Shown here: positions 24,230 through 36,120 of the stretch, piece after piece
Numbering within the stretch: the first letter of the stretch is position 1
How the letters are laid out: each line of letters begins with the position of its first letter
Source: Lingula anatina
Taxonomy: Eukaryota; Brachiopoda; Lingulata; Lingulida; Lingulidae
Assembly (NCBI RefSeq): GCF_001039355.2
Contig: NW_019775466.1
Location: 131,143 to 193,142 of the forward strand
Direction: 5' to 3'
Length of the DNA: 62,000 bases
The notes under the pieces: model-generated
The model's input: only the letters and a program-made list of their open reading frames with translations
What the model was told of the DNA's origin: nothing
Databases searched by the model: none
Position numbers and translations under genes: made by a program

Positions 24230-27076
24230 TCATTCCAGTTTAAAAACATCTGGAAAATCTCCATCTAATAAACGAAACAGTGACGGCATTTCGAGAATAC
24301 AGGCAACTGCTATCGTCTGGTCGTCATCAATGACACCGTTTTCAAGGAGACGTTCAAAAACCTGTCGCTGAAAAAAATAAAGTTGAGTTACAGCATGCTT
24401 TGTTCCTCCAAAAAATCCACCTACAATCAGAGTGTCAATTGCTTTTTTGTATATGACTTCTACAGATTTAAGAGATAATAGAATTTTTCTAAATCGGACG
24501 AAAAAAGAGACACGATGATCGTCTGGTTCCATGATGCTTTTCGGTGCCCAAAATGCTGTCGCAGGTAATTCTGCCTTGTTGCCGTGGCCGTACCCTATGT
24601 CTATCCAGTAGTAGAATTTGGTATTAAATCGACTGAAAACGGTTGCATTGTACACAAATTCGGGTTTAGTGTTGGTGAGAATTACGTACCACGGACTAAA
24701 ACCTTCCGGGTAAGCCAACATTTCATGGCCATCTTTAAATTTGTTAGATGACATGATAGTCCTTATTCGCAGAAAGTGTTTGCTTAGCTCAAAATCTTCT
24801 TTGCTCTTTATGAACATTTCCGTTTTATGCATTTTTCCTTTTCTCAGCCTTTCAATGTCAGGACGGAACTTCTCCTCCGTGTAAATCACAAAATTAGATT
24901 CCAACTTCAGAATGTGACGCGCAAACTCCAAATAGGCAGCGTTCGTTCTGCTGAAGTGGTGCCAGTTGTGGCGCCCGATGTCAAAGAGTGCAGTCACCAG
25001 GGTGAAGTCTGATGTATTCCCTGTAATTGCAAATGTTTAGAAAATCTAATTAAACTAACGTATCTCACAGCATGCAAGAAAACAAATGACAGGATTTGTC
25101 ATAGATTTAACTAGGACAAAGAGGGAAGAAAATAAGCACAATTTAAAAATTAGGAATCATTTCTGTTTTGTTATTACATTGTAATAAAGGCAGAATGTTA
25201 TTAACTAATAGTGCAAATGTGAACAACATAGAAAAAAGTATGGGTATTTAAGAGTAATGATAAACTTTTAGATATCAAGCTTCAAACGTAGTTTTGTTTT
25301 TCCACCACCTGCCCGTTTATGAAATAGCTGTTTCAAGCCTATTCAGTCAGTTTATTTTTCCATTGAACACCGATCTTGTGTTATATTGTCCAATAGCAAT
25401 TTTGAAAGGATATCTTGAAGAAATCAAGGTCTTATGACTCTTGTGACTTTAAAATAATTGTAAGCGACATTTCAACTAAAAGCATATGCATTAGGGAATT
25501 GGTAAGATAATCAACAAGAATTGAGTGTGAGAGCTATCTAAGTAAATTTTAATTCTGTGCCATTCCATGCAATGCAGTTAAGACGTTGGAATGCATGGAG
25601 AATAGTCTGCATGCCAAGAACTTCAAGGTAATAAAAAACGACTTTCCTGTAGTTTGCGGCTGCATTCGCACACCGTGACAGAGTGTCCCCCATAATAAAG
25701 AGTCCGCTTCCAATTCATTTGTACAGGTAAGCCTCGCCTACATTTTGACCCACTAAGGTCAGACTAACCATAACCATTATAACTATATGGAGGGCGGACC
25801 CTCAGTTTCGTTACACCGGCTTCGCATTCAAATGTGTACAATAACATTACATATCTAGTATCGAGTTTGAATTTGTTTGAGTTTGTTCGAGTCAATGTCA
25901 TAATTATAATTTTGCCGTGTATTGTCTTTCGAAAAACTTGTGTCGACATTTCGATAGTCTCAGTCACCTACATGTAAAGCCTATCATACAAAACCAATTT
26001 TCCATTATTCCTTTAATATTCACTTGCACGCCGATTCAGTACGTATATACCTTTTTATGACATGAGTTTACTGGGCAACTTCATAAAACTATGTAAGAGA
26101 TTTCGTTCCAGAAGTAATTAACAATTATTTCTAATAGGAATAGCAAATCGTATAAGACCCAAGAAATGCCGTGATATTTCGTTGAACTTTGTGGGTAATT
26201 GCTGTTAAAAGCTTCGCTTCATGTGGTAACTCGTTTTTGCAAACAATTTTGGCTTACTGTATGCTTATATTTTCGAGATGTTTGGACAATGCTGGTGCAA
26301 ACGTGCTATGCATTTTCAGTACCAAGCTATGGGGTTAGCATGATACTCTGAACATCTAGCTGTGACATATTGGAGAGGGCACGTGCCTCCACACACACAT
26401 AAAAAAAAAACTTAAGTCAGTTCACTGGCTAAGTTGACTAGGATTCCCATCAGGGTGCTGTTTCACTGCTCTTGATAGGGTAAGGTGTGTCCATGTGACC
26501 ATGTAACCTTGGTTATTAAGTTCTTAGCCAGGGAACCTGACTAAAGTTTTTTTGTGAAACCGGGACCAGAACTAAACGCAAGGCTGTACTCTAAGGGTGA
26601 TATCTATGATCAGCTCAAGACATGCAATAAAAGTTGTACATAACAAATGTATGCAGATACCGCAAGGCAATAAGATATTACTTAAAAAACCCGTCTTTAA
26701 TATGAGCCATAAGCATGTTTTTATTATATAACAAACAAAACTAGTAAGTTAGTAGTAACTATTTCCAAACAGATACTCTTACTATCCCTTTTTAAACTAA
26801 AAATTAATACCTATCACATCTGAATTTCAGATTTTCTGAAATTCCTAGTAATATCTGAACAGTAAACTAACATTAATGATCAATTATCAAAAGAGCGATA
26901 TATAACATACCATAAAATCCCCTAGGTTCAAAGTATTGCTCCGTCGGTGTATGATACGGCTTGCTGTCTTCAGTCAGGATGCATCCAGTTGCGGAAGGTA
27001 ACCACAATAGTGAAATCACAACAATAAACTTCAGGGAACATGGGACAAGAAATGTATGCCAAGACATGATACACAT
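24230..27076 (-). CDS. Secreted HtrL/YibB-family protein, glycosyltransferase-like
   Basis: Two exons: 26911-27076 (start, signal peptide) and 24230-25020, joined in phase across a 1.9-kb intron, giving 318 residues (315 if the second Met at 27067 is used). Exon 1 encodes a hydrophobic N-terminus (VVISLLWLPSATGC) consistent with a cleaved signal or signal anchor. Exon 2 holds the whole domain: TLVTALFDIGRHNWHHFSR, then FVIYTEE, YYWIDIGYGHGN and VGGFFGGTKHAV. These are hallmark segments of the HtrL/YibB family (Pfam HtrL_YibB), first described near bacterial lipopolysaccharide-core genes and also found patchily in animals. The WIDIGYG acidic motif and GGFFGG loop fit a GT-A-like sugar-nucleotide fold, but activity and substrate are unknown. 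The signal sequence suggests action in the Golgi or outside the cell. Family assignment is fairly secure. Confidence 0.8.
26401..26558. repeat. Imperfect inverted repeat in the HtrL-gene intron
   Basis: The left arm ACTTAAGTCAGTTCACTGGC and the right arm (26510-26550, inverse of ACTTTAGTCAGGTTCCCTGG) pair over about 30 bases, separated by about 80. It looks like a small MITE; the ends are blurred by an A-run on the left. Confidence 0.5.
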
Positions 27077-29461
27077 AAGTGCCTCGTCATGTTATGACTC
27101 CTAAGGACAGTTTTTTTTCGCCAGACCGATAGAAAATGCGTGTCTAGTGAATGATTCGCGTACATGAAACGATTTACCACGGTAATTGCCAACGAGTTTT
27201 GTAACGAGTAACCCTACTTTCTGTGTCTCTCTGGTCCATCAAGTATTTGGTTTAGTCCCTGCTATGACGCCAGCGATTACATGAAGCTGGTATCAAGTAT
27301 AGCGAAGAAGACAAAATAAAGGTCGGTATCAGGAAGATGCTCCAGGAGAGAGAGAGTAAAGCTACTTTTTGTGGCACCTATTCTCTAATGGGTGTAGGTC
27401 TGTAAGGTAAACATACTTGCGAGATAGCGCTTGAGTGGATACTCGATTAAGGTGCCAGTACCAATAAACATCTAATTTCCCGAGGAAAACAAGAAATTGC
27501 GATTTTATCTGTTTCTAGACATTCTCTTTGGACGCTAGAATAAACAATTTACTCCACAGCCATATCAGCGAAAAAATATATATATTTCTCTATCATGATT
27601 GCCAAATAAAACAGACTATTCAAGTTATCTTCAATAAAAACGAAGTTATCCATTTTGAGTCGAGTTAATGAAATGTTATCTAGATCGCGTTAAAGCCACG
27701 TTTCATGCAGATGCGAAGGAAAAATCACTAAACTGTAAAAATGAAGATGTGTTTATCTTCACTGAAAAGAAAAAACGTATATTCTGAGAGCCGTGGAGGG
27801 TAGTATTCGATATAGTGTTTCAGTATGTAGTATGATGTCTTCGTTCTGTATCTGTGAGCTGTTATGATTGTCTAGCAATTATCCCCCAGTTGATTTCCAC
27901 AAACCTGAAACATGAATATTTTATGCGGCGCATAGTGCAGAAAGATAATTAAAAGGGAAATTTTCCGTTGATTCTGTTAGACCTAGTGTGAACGTGAAAA
28001 AGACGTTAAGACATAGTTGTGACAAAATGTACTTCAAGAGGTTGAAAATATTGAGGTTTGGCGCCAAGTGGTTCAAAATATACATAAGGTGAATAATTTA
28101 AGGGGTAACAATTAAAAATTTTGTTCCATACCTTTTTTTCATGCGTCAACACCCCTCCAGCCCTCCCCCCCCCCCCCCCCCCCAAGACACGTTTACCACA
28201 TCATGAGAGCCCCATTGATGGGGTAGTGATTGCAGTTCACGGGAAATATAATAATCAATTCACAAATCACAGTAAATAAAACTTAATTCATATCTCACTT
28301 GTAATGCCAGTCAAAATCCTGAAGATTACAAATCACGAGCTATTACGACTGTTTCACGAGGGGCGAAGAATAAAATGCCGCACATACGAGTCACGGGAAT
28401 GGGGTGTTTCAAGGATCACGCTAAATAATATGAACGTTTCACGCATCGCGGGAAATAAAAATGTGGCTTCACCGGGTAACGAAAATACCCAACGGGACCC
28501 CGGCATTCGTGCGTTATTCCGAATTAGTAATACATGACATTATATTGAAACAATCCTTGTGTAATTGTTAAAGCAGATTAAATTTTTTTCTATAATCATG
28601 AACAAAAAAGTCATATAAACAATATCGATGATTTTATTGTAATGAAATACCAAATAAATGTAAGATGTAATTCCATGAAATTATATGACATCTCAAAACG
28701 GGTATTGCACAAAAAACACAATAGTAGATTTCGCCTTGCCAACCCATGCATCATTACGTGCAGCAGCTGCACCAAAGATGCAAATGTTCACTAAAAAAAC
28801 CGCCACAGAATCTTGGGTCTCCCTGCAGCACTGCCACCTTTCCCAAGTCACATGCAAATCTCAACGATCAAGACCAAATTCCCCCACATTACCACAGCCC
28901 TAACTCTTTCACCTCAACAACAAAGTGTCCATAAGTGCACCCCAGTGTCAGCAATGCTGAACAGCCCAGTGCCGCCACACAACTAGAATAGTCTGTATAA
29001 TGAGACTTCCATGGCCCGGCACACAAGGCAGCCCTCGACAGGAACAGCGCCCGAGCCGCTTGAAGAGATCGCCGAGAGCAAGCCACGACGCAATGATCAA
29101 ATGTTGGTCCATCACACCTCCACTTACGGCGGTCTGGTAGTTGACAACAGACACCACAAGGATTGCCTCCACTCCGTTTTGACATTTAAAAGGAAACATA
29201 ATAGTGCCCCCACTATTGGAATGGCAAATTGCTCAACAAGGTAAAATCAATTTTAACATTTTGAAATGCCATGCAGTGAGTCCCATGCATTATATATAAT
29301 TGCATATACTGATAAACCGTACCAGATTTTAGTTGACATGGTACATATATCTGAAGAACGTTGATTAGCCTATGTACAAATGATGGACTGTGACAGTGGT
29401 TTGAAAGGAGCAATAATTTTGAAAAATATATGTACAAGTTTACAATGTTATCAATACACCA
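27077..29461. other. Intergenic DNA upstream of the HtrL-family gene
   Basis: No gene recognised. A C homopolymer lies at about 28165-28183. The segment 28640-29220 is less AT-rich than its surroundings and has overlapping open frames on both strands (for example 28889-29185 and 28948-29199, minus strand). Their translations show no signal, domain or splice logic I can defend, so I leave it as an unassigned patch, possibly an old repeat. Confidence 0.4.
28237..28480. repeat. Degenerate periodic TCAC(G) motif array
   Basis: TCAC occurs at about 28237, 28267, 28295, 28333, 28354, 28391, 28416, 28439 and 28469. Most are TCACG followed within a few bases by an A-rich AAATAA-like word. The average step is about 29 bases. 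This may be a worn tandem repeat; the unit is poorly conserved. Confidence 0.35.
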
Positions 29462-29635
29462 GGGGCCGTAGCGATAGTCCGAAGGTTCAATAGTCCGAAG
29501 GTTCATTGGTCCGAATGTTCACTATAGAACCTTCGGACCAATGAACCCTTGATTAAAAAATCGATAAAAATGTTACCACTTTTCGGACCAATGAACCTTC
29601 GGACCAATGAACCTTCGGACTATCGAGACGCCCCC
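29462..29635. mobile_element. 174-bp MITE built from nested inverted GGTCCGAAGGTTC units, 8-bp target duplication
   Basis: Flanked on both sides by ATACACCA (29454-29461 and 29636-29643), an exact 8-bp target-site duplication of the kind hAT transposases make. The arms are inverse to each other: left GGGGCCGTAGCGATAGTCC, right inverse GGGGGCGTCTCGATAGTCC. Inside each arm a roughly 16-bp unit (GGTCCGAAGGTTCATT) is repeated two to three times, so the element is a palindrome of mini-satellite arrays able to fold into a long hairpin. No coding capacity. Confidence 0.85.
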
Positions 29636-30165
29636 ATACACCAAATGGACCTAAACAAAAGCAGTTACATCCAATAGTGCGTCTCTGTTACAATGAAATG
29701 TGCAAAGCAATAACACTGTTATTATTAATATCTAGCAAGATGGTTGAAATGAAAGTGCTTTGATGGTAAACATACAAACTGTAATGAAAAAGTTCTGGTC
29801 TAATAACTTAGTGAACATAAATCTGATGTTTCATCATACTGTAGTATTTTACAAGGTGGCATTAAAATCACTTGTATATAATGTTTGGCAAATAATACCA
29901 CTGAGCATGATACAAAAATTTAAGTTCCACATCATTATATATTATAGTATACATAATAAAATGATGCACAGAATAAAGTGCACTATGCTAACATAAGACA
30001 CATACAAGATGTAAGACTGAGTATGTGTTGCAAAACTGGTTGATTTCAATGGCAAATGAGAGTATATTTTCGTTGAAAATAAAAACACTATAATAAATAT
30101 GCTTTGTTAAAAGCTCCTCTACTCCAAAATGTTTGTAGGAAGCAGGTTTTTTGGTGTAAATTCTC
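29636..30165. other. AT-rich downstream flank of the pseudokinase gene
   Basis: Probably contains the 3' UTR of the minus-strand kinase-like gene. No other feature is seen. The open frame at 29760-29996 is not convincing. Confidence 0.45.
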
Positions 30166-33100
30166 TCAGTTGTGATGGACTGGACATGCAGAGCGATGTC
30201 TTAGCTTGCAGTTATCAACTAGAGGAGACACTGGCTTACCACCATCGACACTTTTACAGTCACGAGCATTGGCAATAATTCTGTGACCACAAGCGTCAAA
30301 TTGAGGTGGACTGAGTGTGTCAAGTTGTGTCTTCATGCTGGGCCTGAGTGACCTACGGCTAGACAGGTACAGAGTAGGACACTTTGTTGATTTGGGAGTT
30401 TGTGGTGGAGCAGGTACCAAGTATGTTCTGTAATGAAAAAGCAAATATTTCATCTGTAAGTAGATATTTTTAATATGTCTCAACTCTATAAATAAGCCTG
30501 CTGAAAGTCTTTTTACACATTTTGACACATTACTGAGGTGGAATGGCCATTTTTAGTAAAATTTTAATATGCATTTATATTGAGAGTGGAATACTGTATA
30601 AATAAGTTTAAAATTAAGTGTCAGTAACGTGTTTAAAATAAAGGTATGAATTATATATTTACTACCCTGCCCATTTAAAAGAAAAAAAGTATAAAAAAGA
30701 AATATAACTCTCAAATGTTGAACACAGTTCAAAGACAGGTATTGCAGGGGCGGATTTAGGCCGTCTTCTGGGTCTTCCGGAAGATGGTCAGATTTTCAAG
30801 TTTACATTGACAGGTATCTATTTTGTCTGTCGGAAGACGGTCAAAAATGGAGGATGGATCAACAAAGATAATTTGGAAGACTCTCAGAAAATATCTCTGG
30901 ATCCGCCCCTGTATTGTAAAATTTGTGTCAATTACGGAGCAGTTGTCTGGCTCTTTGTTTTCCTTGTAACAGGTGGTCTCTCTCTGACCCTGTAGGCATG
31001 TCCTCTCAGGCTGATTGGTGGTTGAGATATGCCTGTTTCAGGCATGCTGGCTCTCCTTACAGGAGCACGTGATTGGTAACTTGAGGGTTTTGCTGCTGTT
31101 GGTGGCTGTGGGGCATGGTAGCACTGTTAATTCAAAATATCCCATGTTTACATCTTATTTTAAAGTGGATTTTCTTAAAGCAACCCATTGCTAGTAAAAA
31201 TCATGCAAGACTTTTAAATATGGTCATAAGATGAAAATAGATAAAATGATACATAAAAAGAAGGCATAGTTGAACTACTTTTGATTATTTGCTTTACAGC
31301 TAATTATGTGATATTACAAAGCCAATGGTAATTGATTTGGATATTTTAGAACTAAATCTAGTTTTCTTTTTAATTCTTGAAGCAGCCACATGATCTTGAT
31401 TTTCTTTAAAGAAATGTGCTTTGAGTTTTAATAGTGAAACAGGTCCTACCTTAGCTGCAGCTTGGGCATCTTTGGCACCAAAACCAGCTTTGTATAATGG
31501 GTTGCCTGGAAAAATGCATAGGTATTATCATTTCTATGAAGAACTGAGACTACATGTAACTTCCATAAATATGCCACAATTTAAACATTGCCACTTCTAT
31601 AAAATTCATCTGAATGACTGGATGTCTTTGATTGAATAAAAACATTCATGACAGGAATTTCCAGTTTTGACATGAAACCTCTGTGTACCAGGATCAAATT
31701 TTGCCCACAGCAAACCTTTACCAGACCAAATGGGCTGTTTGTTTAAACCCCTGGCTATGTGCCCATTTTCACTGTTGAACAGTGTTGACAATTTATTGAA
31801 TTTATATGTATTCTTTGATTCCCATTGTTTTAGATGTCATTCTACTATTTACAACTTATTAAACAGTTTATCTATGTTCTTTCCCCAAATTAAAATCTTG
31901 GCAACCCTGTCTAAGCTCCTTCAGTAAGCCTGATGGTGCCTATTTTGCAGTTTGGAGATAAGTTAATTTAGGGGTGAGAGGGGTAAAACTTGATATGCAT
32001 ACAAAGGAAAAATCATTTTAATTATATGTATATAATTCTACATACTTTGTCCAGGAATCCTCGATTTCAACTGCACAACTTCTACAGATTCCAATGAGCT
32101 GTTCTTTTTCACTGCAACAGTTGATGAATCACCATGCCCCCTATTATGAAGGGTGATTTGTTTTGCTGCCATGCAAGTGAAAGGGGGTTCTTTCTGTAAA
32201 TATACACATTTTAATGTAAGATCTAACCATTAATCAAAAGCATTATATTCTGTGTTTTACGAAATACTTAACCACATTATATGATTTTCCCTGCATCTCA
32301 TCCAAGCACAATTCATGAGTGACTCAACTACTGCATTTCACCCCTTTATTTTTATGCTTGCATGACTCTTAACTTTTAATGTTTGCCAATTTATTTTATT
32401 TTTGTCTGATTATGATTCACAGTATAGCCATGGTGATGCCCACTGAACGATCATGTAGTATGTTTACAAAGCACGGTGTATGAGAGTTCATTATTCATAA
32501 ATTTCTTATTCGCTAAGGGTATTAAAGGATGAACTACAACAATATTTCTACAACACAATAGCATGAAGTACATGTATTTGAAGTGACTCACGAAGGATGG
32601 AGTGTTGGGGACAGAGTCAGGAATTGAATGTGGTTTTCCTGTAAGCCAAGGATGCTTCAGGACCTCCTGAATAGATGGACGTGCTGAAGGTTTAGCTGCT
32701 AGCAACTTGTGCAGCAGATCAGTCAGATCTTTTTGATAAGAAAAGAACAGAAGAAACAGAGAAAATAACAGATGAGAAAGAAAACAAAAGAAATCAATAG
32801 CAGAAAAAGGATTGCAAACCAAAGCAAAATAAAGACACGATCAAAGCATAAACGTTAGGCAGATAAAGATGGATAAAGCAGTAGAATTTTTAAAAATTAA
32901 AGTCAACCAAAGCTGCACATGCAATAAGGCAACTGTGTGAGCATGTTTATATGTCTTCACATTTTCCTGATATCTTACTCACCTTCTGACAAGCCTTTAC
33001 CAAAAGTGAACCTTCCCATTTCCATATCTTCAATGAGATCTTCTTCATTGGAATTTTGAAATGGGAGTCTTCCAGTGGCCATGGCAAATAATACTACTCC

Positions 33101-36100
33101 ACTAAATTTCAAATTAGAAATAAGTATCATTGCTTATTTTATCCTTGGATGGCACTGCCACAAAATCTTACCATGAAAACAAAAAATGAATATTCACAAA
33201 GTATAAGGAATTTGATAGGGGCAAATTATTAGTGTGACAGACTCAATATAACTGTTTTTGATCCGGTTTTCAATTCTTTTCAGCTCAATCATTCATTACA
33301 GTGTACTGTAACCAAACACAGGCCAAGTACTTAATTGAATGTACAAGAGGGCACAATCTCATGAAAAATAAGTTTCTTTTCTATTCTGATCTAGGGCAAT
33401 TGCTAGACTCAGAGAGGAGAGATTTAGCAACACCCAAGCTGCATGGCATTGTGTACAAAATATAGAAATTATCAATCTGACCTTTTTTTATTTATTTGAC
33501 CAGAACTCCAATTTATTCATTTATTTATTTATTTATTTATTTATTGTTAATTTTTTAGCAATTCCTATCTTGGACATCTTATTTTTACCAGAATCAGGGG
33601 CAGATGGAAGCCATCTTCTGGGTCTTCCCGAAAACGATCAGAATTTTTCAAGGTTACACTGACGGGCATCTACATTTTTCTGTCAGAAATGCCAAAAATG
33701 TAGGATGGATCAACAAACATAATTTGGAAGACTGTCAGAAAATGTCTTTGGATTTACCCCCGAGAACGTTTGTTCTACTTACAGACTCCAGATGTCTGCT
33801 TTTCTTCCATCATACAGTTTTCCTCGTAAGACTTCAGGAGCAGTATAATGAGGGTCTCCACCTTTCTCAGACATTATTGCTTTTGTTCCAGGGTCAAAGT
33901 ATGCCATATGTCTAAACCCTTTTTAATGACAAACAAAAATATTTATTTACATATGCTGTTTTTATGAATTATATAATAATTGTAATACTTGAACACAAAA
34001 ATAATTTTTTCAAAAAATTATACATTTATATTCAAAATTATAGAATTTTTCCCACTTCATATCATTAGCAAAGCTTAATTTTTATCATGTAACATAATCT
34101 ATGAAAGAAATATATATGTAAAAAAAGGGAAAAAGCAGCAGATTGACAAATAAGTAGTAATTTGATCCACTTGTTTATTTCTAAATGTGTTTCACGAAAG
34201 ACAGGAATATCATAAAAGCATTTGTAACCTGTTCCAAGTGCATGCCAGTTTCATCAATAATACCAACCTTTGACTCTAATTTCTTCAAATGAATCAAGTA
34301 GAATATTTCCCATTGTTATATTTCTGAAATAAATGAAACCACATGAATCTTTAAAAATATGTATCAATTCACTCTGTACTTAACAAGTTAACTGAGATAT
34401 TATTATTATTAACAGCCATATAAAGTAAAACTACAAAAAAACACAGATTATGACTATTTTACAGACTAACTGGGTATTTCTCAGTGTCATTCCAACTTTC
34501 CAAAATAAACCTCATAACTAATACTATATATTATAATATATATATTTTGGAAGATGGATTTAAGAATGTACCTGTGGATTATCCCACTGATGTGCAGAGT
34601 ATTAACAGCAGTGCAGACTTGCGAAAAAATAGACTTTGCTTTTGGTTCATCTAGGCCTAATTTGGACAAATTTGTTTTTTTCACATTATCCACATTTGGC
34701 ACCAGTTTATTCAAACTACCACCATCACAGAATTCTGTCACTATGTAAAGGTAGTCCTTGTTGCCAAATGTCTTATAAAACTGTAACTAAGAAAAAGATT
34801 TACTGGATAAGTAACTTGTATGGAATACAAGCCTTTATAAGAAAACAGCTTTGATGGCTTATTCATAATGCACCTACATAATGAAAAAAGATTTATATAT
34901 ATCTTCTTATATATAGCACCAAAAACATAAGGATGTATTTATATATTCATTTAAATTTGAATATTGTACTTTTGCTTATACTGACCTCTTGTTAAACAGA
35001 AGTGTTATAAATGTGTTTCTCATAAGATAAAAGTAAACATGGAAAACATAGCAGTAGCATGAGGACGAAATACCAAATTGCTTCATAAAAATACAGTCAT
35101 GCAGTTTGTCAACTTACAAAACTGCTGCTGGTAGACAGAACTTGATGTCCTTGTAGTTCTCTGGGTAGCACATCAGCCCAGTACTCTGTGGGTGCAAGCC
35201 TCTTGTTTACAATCTTTATAGCAACCTTTAAGAACAATATAAAGCATCTTTGTTAGGATAAAATGGTTGGCATGTGCCAAAATGATAATGTTGGTAAGTC
35301 TGCTACATGTACAGTATCTCTTGTCTGTGCAGTAATCTATAGCTTCAATAATAGGATAATCACAGTCTTTACAGTGACCTTTGCTAGCTTATAACTGGAC
35401 AATCAAAATTGCATCCCATCAGGATCTTGCTAAATATTAGCTGAAGAAAAAACATGGTAATGACAATTTTTTTTAAAGTCGAAAATCCAATTATGTTACA
35501 TAGGCTTTATATATCAAGTTCATCAAGTCCGTTAAAAATTCAGTAAAATTCTTGTCATAAAATATCAGTTATAGAAATTTTCATATGTCTTTTTAAAAAG
35601 TTTCCACAGAGGCTATCTTGCAAAATTCTAAAACTTAAAATTGGAAGCAAATTCCGTTCATTTGAATAAAAGAAGATTCTAAACAAGAAAATAAGACACG
35701 ACTTACTTCTGTGTGGCCACAGAAATCACTCAAGATGCGAAAATGATCGTCTTCCCAATTGTTTAACAGCAGATGGCTCATCATGTCAGCTTTGATCACT
35801 TTGAAATATGTATCTTTATGAAGTGTTCCTCTATAATGGAAACCATTGTTGATGATACCAACGATTTCATTTTTGGAATGCTCCCATGTTTCATGCCCTG
35901 TTGTCCAAATGGGAGCTAATCTCCCTTTCTTCATTTCGTATGGATTCCGGTGTTTTAAATCTCCTGCACGTGAATAAGGCAAAGATTCCCAGTCTATAAA
36001 ATCAGTCATGTTGCTAGAAATTCCACGCAGTACTTGACGTAAACGTCTCTTCAGGATAGTGCGGTATCCCAAAATGCATTGCGCGATTGTAAACAAAAGG

Positions 36101-36120
36101 AAGTACAACTGCAGCACCAT
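30166..36120 (-). CDS. TSSK-like predicted pseudokinase
   Basis: Eleven exons in transcript order: 35707-36120, 35118-35225, 34572-34786, 34268-34323, 33783-33918, 32983-33101, 32592-32728, 32046-32193, 31450-31505, 30936-31123, 30166-30427; all phases agree and give 612 residues. An alternative start at 36009 (MTDFIDWE) would drop a hydrophobic N-terminus. The kinase fold spans about 120-380: VAIK lysine 142, LPREL with the helix-C Glu, APE 291-293, KADIWSLG, and a final HPWL 375-378. Helix C and the end resemble testis-specific serine kinases (CAMK group). Three ATP elements are degenerate: the glycine loop lacks GxGxxG, HRD reads HRN (245-247) with the catalytic-loop Lys changed to Thr, and DFG reads GFR (265-267). 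It should therefore not phosphorylate by the normal mechanism and probably scaffolds or regulates. The 230-residue tail is Ser/Pro/Arg-rich and unrecognised. The exon 3 acceptor could also be 6 bases later. Confidence 0.82.
30745..30911. mobile_element. 167-bp MITE, best preserved copy
   Basis: Ends CAGGGGCGGAT and ATCCGCCCCTG are perfect inverses, flanked by TATTG on both sides (30740-30744 and 30912-30916), a probable 5-bp target duplication. The interior has a second inverted pair (CCGTCTTCTGGG region and GGAAGACGGTC). It lies in an intron of the pseudokinase gene, 25 bases from the exon 30936-31123 donor. No coding capacity. Confidence 0.8.
33510..33545. repeat. (TTTA)n microsatellite
   Basis: Run of ATTTATTTATTT in a pseudokinase intron, just beside the degenerate MITE at 33597. 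Confidence 0.8.
33597..33765. mobile_element. Degenerate copy of the 167-bp MITE family
   Basis: Same internal order of words as 30745-30911 (CATCTTCTGGGTCTTCC, GTAGGATGGATCAACAAA, TTGGAAGACTGTCAGAAAAT), with worn ends CAGGGGCAGAT and ATTTACCCCC. It sits just outside exon 33783-33918 of the pseudokinase gene. Confidence 0.65.

Noticed and set aside
28889-29244. Overlapping frames on both strands in a less AT-rich patch
   Set aside because: No recognisable protein features, and both strands are equally open, as expected from composition. Could be an old repeat.
32451-32822. Full 123-codon frame as the kinase exon
   Set aside because: Only 32592-32728 is coding by splice sites and kinase homology; the flanks are intron read-through.
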